Positions 13,382 to 23,187 of a stretch of DNA of 64,000 nt are shown here, in pieces (positions within the stretch are counted from its first letter, which is position 1; every line of letters starts with the position of its first letter). The translations under genes were made by a program, and so were the position numbers. The stretch covers positions 19,266,175-19,330,174 of the forward strand of contig NC_058046.1 of assembly GCF_020085105.1 (NCBI RefSeq), written 5' to 3'. The notes beneath the pieces are model-generated. The model was not told the DNA's origin and did not search any database. It saw nothing but the letters and a program-made list of their open reading frames with translations. This DNA comes from Siniperca chuatsi. Its lineage: Eukaryota > Chordata > Actinopteri > Centrarchiformes > Sinipercidae.

Positions 13382-14857
13382 ACAGCCTTATTCCAAAATG
13401 GATTAAATTCAATATTTCCCTCAAAATTTTACAAATAATACCCCATAATGACAACGTGAAAGAAGCTTGTTTGAAATCTTTGCAAATTTATTACAAATAA
13501 CAATAACAAAAAAAAATCACGTACGTAAGTATTCACAGCCTTTGCCGTGACACTCAGAATTGAGCTCAGGTGCATCCTGTTTCCACTGATCATACTTGAT
13601 TAGAGTCGACCTGTGGTAAATTCAGTTGATTGGACATGATTTAGAAAGGCACACACCTGTCTATATAAAGGTCCCACAGTTAACAGTGCATGTCAGAGCA
13701 CAAACAAAGCCATGAAGTCCAAGGAATTGTCTGTAGGTGTCTGAGACAGGATTGTATTGATTGTATTCCCCATACCATCTGGGGAAGGGTACAGAAAAAT
13801 GTCTGCAGCATTGAATGTCCCAATGAGCACAGTGACCTCAATCATCTGTAAATGGTTTGGAAAGTTTGCAAAGTTTGGAACCAACGGGACTCTTCCTGGA
13901 GCTGGCCGCCCAGCCAAACTGAGCGATCGGGGGAGAAGGGCCTTAGTCAGGGAGGTGACCAAGAACCCGATGGTCACTCTGACAGAGCTCCAGAGTTTCT
14001 CTGCGGAGAGAGGAGAACCTTCCAGAAGAACGACCATCTCAGCAGCACTTCACCAATCAGGCCTGTATGGTAGAGTGGCCAGATGGAAGCCACTCCTCAG
14101 TAAAAAGCACTTGACAGCCCGCCTGGAGTTTGCCAAAAGGCACCCGAAGGACTCTTTCAAAGATTGAACTCTTTGGCCTGAATGGCAAGCATTATGTCTG
14201 GAGGACACCAGGCACAGCTCATCACCTGGCCAATGCCATTCCTACAGTGATGCATGGTGGTGGCAGCATCATGCTGTGGGGATGTTTTTCAGCGACAGGA
14301 ACTGGGAGACTAGTCAGGATTGAGGGAAAGATTAATGCAGCAATGTACAGAGAACTTCCTTGATGTAAATCTGCTCCAGAGCGCTCTGGACCTCAGACTG
14401 GGGTGACGGTTCATCTTCCAACAGGATAACGACCCTAAGCACACAGCCAAGATAACAAAGGAGTGGCTACAGGGCAACCCTGTGACTGTCCCTGAGTGAC
14501 CCTGCCAGAGCCCAGACTTGAACCTGACTGAACATCTATGGAGAGATGTGAAAATGGCTGTGCACCAACGCTCTGCATCCAACCTGATGGAGCTTGCAAA
14601 GAAGAATGAGAGAAACTGCCCAAAAATAAGTGCGCCAAGCTTGTAGCATCAGCCTCAAATGGAGCCAAAGGTGCTTCAAAGTATTGAGCAAAGGCTGTGA
14701 ATACTTATGTACATGTGGGTTTTTTGTTTTTTTTTTGGGGGTTTCTGAATAAATTTGCAAAAATTTCAAACAAACATCTTCCACATTGTCATTATGGGGT
14801 ATTGTTTGTAGAATTTTGAGGAAAATAATGAATTATTTTATTTTGGAATAAGGCTGT
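13382..14857 (+). mobile_element. Degenerate Tc1/mariner transposon
   Basis: The element is bounded by inverted repeats: 13382-13462 (starting ACAGCCTTATTCCAAAAT) and 14777-14857, whose reverse complement starts the same way. Both repeats contain ATACCCCATAATGACAA. Inside is a broken transposase, in the plus orientation, of the Tc1 class found widely in teleosts. Outer bases on the right (14858-14890) could be further terminal repeat that has decayed on the left, so true ends may lie a little outside. A clean TA duplication was not identified. Confidence 0.88.
13712..14646 (+). pseudogene. Tc1-like transposase pseudogene
   Basis: The likely start ATG at 13712 meets a stop at 13742-13744. The frame then resumes from about 13757 to 14167 with the paired helix-turn-helix DNA-binding region, including the linker motif GAGRPAKLSDRGRR. 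A deletion near 14150-14165 removes the segment that carries the first catalytic aspartate in this family. Translation continues in another frame (KIELFGLNG to about 14363), then with more stops. The second catalytic aspartate ([10 protein letters not shown]) and the third acidic residue (SPDLNLTEHLW) are still readable. The protein cannot be functional. Confidence 0.9.
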
Positions 14858-15913
14858 AACATAATGTGGAAAAAGTGAAGTGCTGTAATTGCCTCTTAGC
14901 AACAGTATTTATTTATTAAAAAAAAAAAACTGTTCCTGTCTTCACCCTCTGGTCCAACTTTCTGTATTTGGCATGATAAACACCACAGATCTGAGTCAAT
15001 GGTCTGTCAACTAGGTATGAATTTCCTGGGTCTCAAATTTTTCACTTCATACCAGGCAATTTATTCTACACCAATACCCCCTCTCAAATCATATCCTGGG
15101 TCACAAACTGATTCTTCTTAGACCCCTATCAAAACAACAAAATTCCCCACAATATAATCACTCCATTACTTTAAGTCACTCGCTGAAGATCTGATACACA
15201 TGGAACTTTTTGGGGGGCAGACTTTAACTCTCCACACACACAGGGTCAAATTTTTTCCTACAGAGACTTCTGTCATTTGCTGATAAGACCCGGTGGCCTC
15301 TATCTTAAGGTTGTCCTCATTCACCCTGATAAGTAGCTGAGCTGGCCGCTTCGATTTTCTTTTTTTTCTTATTTCTCTTTCAGGGAGGTAGGAAGAACCT
15401 ACCGTGGGCAACACGTGGTGTGGGTTCACTGAGTTTGTAGGTTTTTCTTTGGTTCTCTGCATGAGATGAAATATATTGGATGGGCCATCTGCTCCACTAG
15501 ATTTTTTTTTCAGTTGCTTATTAAAGATATTAAAAGCAGAAGGAAGATTCAGAAGACATATTTATATAATACTTATTCTGCATACTAAACAGCCAGGCTG
15601 GTAAGGGAACAAACCAACTTGATTCATTACAGGTTATGGCCTTTTCTTTCTCACATTGTATCATTTTAAGGATTTCTAATGGGCCTGGAGGGAATGAAAG
15701 TTTCAAGTATTTTACAAGAAAAAAGTCACAAAAGATGAACATAAAAAATAAATATTAATATATTTGTCTTTATTCATTTAATCATCTTACTACCCCTCAG
15801 ATTTATCTTGGGAGCCCTTGTTGATTCCCGACCCCCAGGTTGGGATTACATTATTTATAATTATCTCCATCTTAACCTTGATACTTTTATTAACTATATT
15901 TCTAAGTGGTAAC
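14858..15913. other. Intergenic spacer, no gene seen
   Basis: AT-rich spacer between the Tc1 and hAT elements. No open frame, RNA gene or clear repeat family was recognised. Confidence 0.6.
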
Positions 15914-16137
15914 CAGTGATGGAAGAAGTACTCAGATCTTTTACTTAAGTAAAAGTAGTAATACCACAGTGTAGAAATACTCTGCTACAAGTAAAAGTCC
16001 TGCATTCAAAATTTTACTTAAGTAAAAGTACAAAAGTATTAGCATCAAAATGTACTTAAAGTATAAAAAGTAAAAGTATTCATTATGCAGAATGGCCCAT
16101 TTCAGAATAATGTATATTACACTATTGAATTATAAGA

Positions 16138-16182
<45 letters not shown>

Positions 16183-16420
16183 CTGCCGGGTAGCTTGCGA
16201 CTTTCACCAAAGGATCAATAAAGTCTTATCTTATCCTATAATAATAATACATCATAACTTATTTGTTGATTATATTTTGTATTATTAATCTGAATGTTCA
16301 AAGTTACTAGTAACTAAATTAAAATCAAATAAAAATAAATGTAGTGGAGAATATTTAGTACCTCAAAATTGTACTTAAGTACAGTACTAAATGTAGGCTA
16401 CTTAGTTACTTCCCACACTG
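15914..16420. mobile_element. Short non-autonomous hAT element
   Basis: The element starts CAGTGATGGAAGAAGTACTC and ends ACTTCCCACACTG, so the termini are CAGTG...CACTG. It is flanked by near-matching 8-bp duplications (GTGGTAAC at 15906-15913, GTGGTTGC at 16421-16428), the target size typical of hAT transposases. It holds no coding frame. The middle carries a (TG)n microsatellite and the phrase GGATCAATAAAGTCTTATC, which resembles the 3' end of fish retroposons and may be a nested insertion. It ends about 245 bp upstream of the arl6ip4 start codon. Confidence 0.82.
16139..16179. repeat. (TG)n microsatellite
   Basis: About 20 TG dinucleotides inside the hAT element. Confidence 0.95.
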
Positions 16421-16665
16421 GTGGTTGCCCATCACTGAGCAATGCATATTCAAACCGTGTTCATATGTTGGGTAAACTAAAGTAACTAGGAACTAGGAAC
16501 CTTACTTATGCCTTTCCCGACGCCGACGGAAGGAAATTGAAGACGAACACACTTCCGTAAACGACAAGAGCCAGTCTTCTATGGCTGCTACCACACACTC
16601 GCTACTTTTTATGATCTTCAACCAGGTTTTCCGTGTGTGTTTATCCTCGTTTTGTTGTCTCAGTG

Positions 16666-19191
16666 ATGGATCGCAGCAGATCACCTGACAGAGCTGGCAG
16701 AGAGAAAAAACACAAGAAGAAGAAGAAACGGAGACGGTCTTCCTCTTCTTCTTCATCATCATCATCATCGTCGTCTTCCTCATCCAGCAGCAGGAGTCGA
16801 AGCAGATCAAAGAAAGCATCACACAAGAGTCAAGGTTGGGACTTTAAAAATTAAATTAGCAAGCTTTGACATCAACGGAAGTCTTATTATCAAAGAACTT
16901 CTTCCCTGTTTCTCCCTCAGATGTGAAAACACAAAGAAAGAAGCGCAGACGAAGCTCCTCTTCTTCACCCACCTCTTCTTCCTCGTCATCTTCATCCTCG
17001 TCGAGCGATGAAAAGACAAAGAGGAGGAAAAGTAAAGCCAAGAAAAAGAAGCCCAAGAAGAAGAAGGCGAAGCTGAAGAAACAGAGGAAAAGGGAAAAGA
17101 AGAAGAAAGAGAAGCTGAAGAAGAAGGAGAAGAAGAAAGCAGAGGTGGTGTTGTCCAGTCCTCCAGCAGAGAAACCTCCATCGTATCTGGAGGTGTGGCA
17201 GAGTGATGAGGGGGCAGTGGAGCTCGGACCTGGTGGGACATTAAATTACTGTCTTTTAAGAGGACTGGCCAACATGCTGATATGTCATTTTAATTTTACA
17301 GTATCATTAATTCTTAATACACCACCTGATGGAGAAGAATTAATTAGGCAAAAGTACATTTTTCTCTGTTTTATATCACTGTAAATTTGAGTTTGGACTA
17401 TTGGTTGAACAAAACAAGAAATTTAAAGACGTCTCCTTAGGTTTTAGGAAATTGTGATGGGTATTTTTCACTTTTGTTCCTACAATGTATAGTCTAAATG
17501 GTTAATTGATAACGAAAATAATAGTTGCAGCTCTAATTTGCACCATTTTTGGTGTTTGTTCTCCACCTAGATAGATAAGTGGAGAACAAAGATTGGATAT
17601 ACTGTAGACAAAATCCTCTGTCATGGTTTATGGAATTTCACAGTATCGATATACACTCAGTGTCCACTTTATTAGGTACACCTGTACAGTCTAATGCAAA
17701 CTAATACAACTCTTCTGCCATAAAGTCTACTTTTATTATGCTTATAATGTTCAGTTTTTGATGACAGTCATGGAGGTGTTAGTGATGGTGTTGTACAGGA
17801 CTGCATTATATTCAGAGGTGTTTCTAAAATTCCTCCCTCATCATGTTAGGGAATAGGGAAGGAAACATATTAGAAACACCTCTGAATAATGTAATTATGT
17901 AGTCACGTACAACATCACCTTTAACTATGAAATCAGTAATAAACATATAATTGAATTTACACATTTGTGACAATGTCAACAAAAAAATGAATATTGTGAG
18001 CTTTGTAAAGATAGATGTTATGGCAGAGCTGTTGCATTGGACTGCATTAGTGTGTACAGGTGTACCTGATACATGGGCCACTGAGTGTACATCATGATAT
18101 AGTAATTTTTCTGGGAAATCAATAGAGAAACTGTTTATAAATAAAATAACCAGACAGTAATGTCTTTTTTTTTGGCTAATCCAGCAAATTAAATACCTGA
18201 CCATTTAAGGTACTCAATCACATTGAGGCAAAAATTAGATAAAAATCCAACATTATGATAAAGCAGCCCTGCTTATTCGTTCCCAAGATTGCCCACAGTG
18301 GCCTAATACAACCACCAATATTAAAAGGAAAGATACCATTGTATAAATGATGTTGTAAAATCTCAGTATATATCATATCACATCACCTAATATGAATATC
18401 GAAAGAAAATTTTCTGGTTACTTTTTTCCACTTTGCCCAGTTCTGTTTTTTTGTAGAACCATGTTGGTCAGAAGTTGAATTCCCAAAGCATACAAGTCAT
18501 ATTTAGTGCATTATACTCTGTTTTCCTCTGCAGTGATGACAGATGAGCAGAAGGCCCGACTCTCCACTAAGAGGCCCCTCACCAAAGAGGAGTACGAGGC
18601 CAGACAGAGTGTGATCCGCAGGGTGGTGGACCCAGAAACAGGACGCACCAGGTAAGCCAGAGCTGCAGAGTATATTTTCTGCTACTTCACAATCCACAAC
18701 AGGTGAGTGTAAAGGAGCAGTTTACCTGTTCAGATGTCTGTGCAGATTCACAGGATGATCAAACACTATTTCCTTCTCAGTCTAACCCCAAATTTCCCAG
18801 AAGAGCTAATAAACCACAATACAAATGTTATGATGTTGCCTATAAATTGCATTTTAAGTGGTTGCTACTGTAGGGCTGCTACACAAGCGTTCACATTTAC
18901 TGTTGAACTACCCCTGTAATAATATCTCAGGTTTTTTAATGCCTTCTTAAAAAGGCTAACGTCTGTGTTTTCTTCCAGATTAGTGAGAGGAGAAGGAGAG
19001 ATCATAGAGGAGATAGTCAGCCGAGAAAAACACAAAGACATCAACAAGGTAAAAGAGAAAGTTTCAGTTATAACTTTGTGAAATAAACCATGAGTTCCCT
19101 TTTATCTAACAACAAACTTCCATTCATCCCATAGCAAGCCACCAAGGGGGACGGGAATGCCTTCCAGAGGAAAGTGGGACTCAACAGGTAG
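16666..19191 (+). CDS. arl6ip4: ADP-ribosylation-like factor 6-interacting protein 4 (SRp25-like)
   Basis: Exons are 16666-16834, 16921-17232, 18534-18651, 18979-19048 and 19135-19191. They total 726 nt (241 aa) with GT-AG junctions all in phase. The N-terminal half is low complexity: [11 protein letters not shown], then long poly-Ser tracts, an RS run (RSRSRS) and lysine-rich blocks, which fits a nuclear or nucleolar protein linked to splicing. The C-terminal ~80 residues are the conserved family core: [30 protein letters not shown] and [13 protein letters not shown]. The biochemical role is poorly defined in any species. It is convergent with pitpnm2, as in human. The 1.3-kb intron 2 hosts a miniature transposon. 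Codon-level repeats (TCC/TCT/TCA serines) make exon lengths prone to indel variation. Confidence 0.95.
17652..18089. mobile_element. Palindromic miniature element (MITE) in arl6ip4 intron 2
   Basis: The terminal inverted repeats are TACACTCAGTGTCCACTTTA at 17652 and its counterpart ending CACTGAGTGTA at 18089. Both run on through TGTACAGGTGTACC-type sequence (about 36 bp). The TA ends suggest TA target insertion. A second palindrome lies inside: ATTCAGAGGTGTTTCTAA near 17811 and TTAGAAACACCTCTGAAT near 17870. No coding capacity is seen. Confidence 0.8.
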
Positions 19192-19225
19192 AAGATGTCG
19201 TGGTCTACTCCAGGAGTGTAGCCTC

Positions 19226-19231
19226 AATAAA
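19226..19231 (+). other. arl6ip4: arl6ip4 polyadenylation signal
   Basis: Perfect AATAAA 35 nt after the TAG stop. It implies a very short 3' UTR of about 50-60 nt. Confidence 0.75.
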
Positions 19232-20724
19232 ATGAATTTTATATCATGATTTCAAACAGTTGCCTGTGATTTAACTGTATAGTAGTGAAGGTACAGAATT
19301 ATCAGGGCATGTACTCTTGATGTACACTAATGAGTTTAATCCAGGTAAAAGCCAGTATCTCCTATTGATTTGCCTTATTAAGTCTATGCTGATAAAGGAG
19401 CTATAAAGAGAAACAGATGAGTTAGTGAGCGACTTGAATGTTTTGAGTCAACTCAGCTCTGCAAAAGGAACTCTACACGAGGAAGGTGTCCCAAATAATT
19501 TGCACATGCAATGTATGTTTACGCTGATTAATGCTTATTTATTTTGTCCATGTTTTAAAGCATTTCAGTGAGTACATTTAAGGATCAGGTTGTCAGTTTT
19601 TGTACTTAAAATCAAAGACATTAAGAAGCTGATTTAAGTGTTTGGTAACCTGTGTGACTCTGCAAACCTTTTTTTATTTTGGCTACATACTCTACACCCA
19701 CTCTCACATGTCTTCTCACCTTTACATCTCACATTTAGTTTCATTTGGTTCTCTGAATAAATCTACATTTGTGTTGACTGCAATGAATTCTTCTATATTT
19801 GAATAATCCCTGTTCTCTGAAGAGACTATCCTGTTCATTGAGCTGAACCATATTATTCTTCATGACAATGTTACCATTTTGAGGGTGAAAAAAGGTCAAA
19901 ATAACTTAGTTGTTCTTTATATGTTCTTTATACACTGTACATAAAAACACAAGGGAATGGATAAAATGAAGTTATCCAAAATCTACATGATTCACACCCT
20001 GTACAATGAAAATATTTACCATGGTATGTTGTGTATATATACAGTCTATGAATGCTAACTGTTTGTGTAACAGTTGTGGCATTGCATTAACCCAGGGAAC
20101 AGAGCTTGAGACAGTGATGGACTGCCTATTGTTGGTGAAATATGTCAAATAGATTTCTCCTTTGCACATTTCCTTTGAAGTGAAAACAAGCCAAAGCCTT
20201 TTAAGAAAATATGGCCTTTTCCCATTTCCACAAAGTAAAGTCTACATGAACAGTCTATCCTTTTCCATGAAGTCAATGCGGGACTGAGCAGCGTTCATTC
20301 TAGGCCTCACAACACAATGCTCAATGTAAGGCAGAAAGGGTAAGGCCTCTGGTAATGTGTGTGTCAGTAGCAGAATCGAAGCGATTGTCTACCCAGAGGT
20401 ATCCAAGCTTCACAGATAACTGCACCGCTTCGTCTTTACATTCTCTGGATTTCAATATCCAGGTGATTCAGATCTCTGAGGAAAGGAATATGGTTGAGTA
20501 GTTGCCAACTTTAGTTGAATGTGTGTTTTCGAGAGAGTCGTATATATGGCTTCAGGCCGAATCTCTGAAATGGTTCAAAATGCAGAGGGACAGTAGTACA
20601 GTATGTATTTACATCTTTCTTCACCAGGGAAACGAGAAACTGTACTGATTAAGAAAAGTATAGGTACCTATGTATTGGGATGTAAACTCAGTGATCTAGA
20701 ATGAAGTCTGCCCTTATCGATATA

Positions 20725-20910
20725 AAAGGGGTGGACACAATTTTAGAAACACCTCTCAGTATAACACAATACAATTCAACAGCACCACAAACAGCCTCCA
20801 AAATGACCATCAAGTTGATCCTCTGTAAAACAGTTATAACAAAAAGTGAACATTGTAACCTTCATGATGTGTATTTTTAAGATAGCCAGCTAATAAACTG
20901 GCAGTATTGA
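20725..20910. repeat. Dispersed repeat fragment related to the 17652 MITE
   Basis: Contains TTTTAGAAACACCTCTCAGTAT, then AACAGTTATAACAAAAAGTG and AACATTGTAACCTT. These words match the interior of the palindromic element in arl6ip4 intron 2 (TTAGAAACACCTCTGAATA). Terminal repeats are missing, so this is a truncated copy. Confidence 0.5.
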
Positions 20911-23187
20911 TTTTGGGGTCACTTTTAAATGTAAGTGACTTCATCTAGACCTCCATGTGTTGGAATGGAAACACAGACAAAAACAAAGTTAAGACTGAGC
21001 ATGTCTGTCCACAGGAGAAAACCTACTGTAATATTTCACACCATTATCAGGTCAATGGCACTTTCCTGTGAGAAATCTCAACTTTTTTAAAAATGGACTG
21101 TACAAATGTTGCACGTGTGTGTGTTTGCTGAGTGCTAAGATGTGTTCAGATTCCCTCTGCAATGTGATGTCTGTAGAATATGTTCCTGTTGAACTGATTG
21201 TCAATGCACCGTGACATTCCCTCAACAGTCTGTTCAATCTTGTTGTGTGGTTGAGTAATATTGCACACTTCCCCTTACATTTGAGTCCATGTTGGTCCAT
21301 TGCAGTCAGCTCTGTACTGTACATGCCTATTAGAGGGACAAATAAACATCCTTTGAATGAAGAAAACACACATTTTTACCCATTTCAGAAATAAATGGTG
21401 AACAGCATAAAGTAAGTCTTAGCTCTGTGTTCCTACTTCTGACAGCATAATGTACAGAATTTACAATTTGCAGATTTTTCTTCCTCTAAAAGGTGCAGCA
21501 GAACAGAGAAAAGAGAACTTAACCTAAGGAGGACTATCTATGAGCACATTCAATGCCTCATTTACAGCTTAGATATAACCAGAGAGAAGCTATATCCAAA
21601 ATTTCCAAAATAGATAATAACAAACACAATATATGACAGATAGTAGTTCTGTTGATACAATTCTGATGATCTGCAAGATAAAATAATAAAAAAATACAAT
21701 ACTGTGCTAGGCTGCTTTGAGATTTGGCTGCTGCAACTTAAGTTTGAAGGGGAAAAAAATATAGCTAAAGTAATCTTAAAACACATTTTGTTCACAAAAT
21801 CAATACATTTTAAAATATCTATAATTTTAAATAACAATAATTATTATCATCAATCAATAAAGTGTATCCTGAATGAGGTGGTGTTTACCCCCAGAGTAAA
21901 GAAGACACTTGAAACTGGTCTTCAGTGGACCAGATACCAGATCTGCACTGTAATATAACAATTATGTACAAGCCTTTTTAAGGCATTCAACTATATACTT
22001 ACACTATCTATTCCATTTTTACACAAGAGACCCTAATCATTTCCTCTCTGTTCATGTACAGCATATCATTCTATACTGTTTACTTTGGCACATTAACCGT
22101 ACAGTAGTAGGAGTTTTCCCTTAGGTGGGTCATACATTACTGATTCAGGAAGGTACAGCAGCACAGTATGGTGAGATGTGGTGAAATGCTATAAAAACCC
22201 AGGAACAGTTTCAGCTGCAACCATAGTTAAAGGGTAATTTCGCAGTTTGCTTCATGTGATATTTGGATGATTCTTTGGTCTGAGGGACGACTAGAAAACA
22301 AGCAAAACTGGACTGTATGGTTTGGTGAAACATTATTTAGTCATTGTTGTTTGTACACGCTAGAAGTATATGCAACAAGTAGTAGCTCTTGATCAAATAA
22401 TTTCAAGTTGGCTTAGAGAACACCACCATTTGTTTAATGTTGATAAATGATGATGCTTTTCCTAAAAAATTCTAACAAAGATGCATTTTGGCTAAATTAT
22501 TTTGTTTGCAGAGAGAAAAGAAACACATTCAATCCAGTTTTACCTGGTTCTCAGCTCCGCTCCCAGACGTGAAAGTATCTGAATTTATCACATAAAAAAG
22601 GACATAACTTTAAAACTCTTATGCACAAAGTTGCTCTCTATAGTAATTGTTGTGCTTGCAGTGGCCACAGTAGTCAGTTACAGTGCAGTATCAGCACTTG
22701 GACCTGATACAAGCTGTCTGTAACCACTTGTGTTGTTTGCTTAAGTATACAGCATGGGGGTGCTCGTATGTGTAACCATCTCCAATCTAAAAGCCTGTTG
22801 TTGGAGGAAAACTGGCCTTGTATTCAAGACTGATAATATTCACTAAACAGAAGAAACAGTCTGGATTCCTACAATATAAGCTATGTCTATTTGTGTGCAT
22901 GTTCCTGTTTCAGGAAGATGCTTCTTGAAATGCCTGTTGAGTTGTGTGTGTTTTATTATAAATATAGCCATATCCTCTGTCCATAAATATATGTGTTGAG
23001 TGTGACTGGCATTACTTTTATAAAGAGTGGTTTGTAGCACCTATTGTTTTTATTGTGGCATTTACCCATCTGGTGCAAGCCAACTGTTTTTCACTCTTTG
23101 CATTTATCATTGTCACGAGTCTCTTCCTCAGCAGCTGTATATTTAAGTCACTTTCCCAAAAGGTACTCTCACATCGTCTCCCTAATC

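Larger units (their letters stand above)
19192..23187 (-). other. pitpnm2: pitpnm2 3' UTR and convergent spacer
   Basis: No coding sequence is seen. arl6ip4 terminates at once: an AATAAA signal at 19226-19231 lies 35 nt past its stop codon. Most of the remainder is probably pitpnm2 3' UTR, read on the minus strand, but the cleavage site is uncertain. A minus-strand polyadenylation-like motif occurs near 19672. The stretch is AT-rich and includes one repeat fragment (20725-20910). Confidence 0.5.

Noticed and set aside
16819..17241. Antisense 140-codon frame opposite arl6ip4 exon 2
   Set aside because: It is the mirror of the Ser/Lys codon repeats of arl6ip4, which leave the reverse frames open.
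17824..18204. 126-codon minus-strand frame in arl6ip4 intron 2
   Set aside because: Lies inside the palindromic miniature element and has no coding signature.
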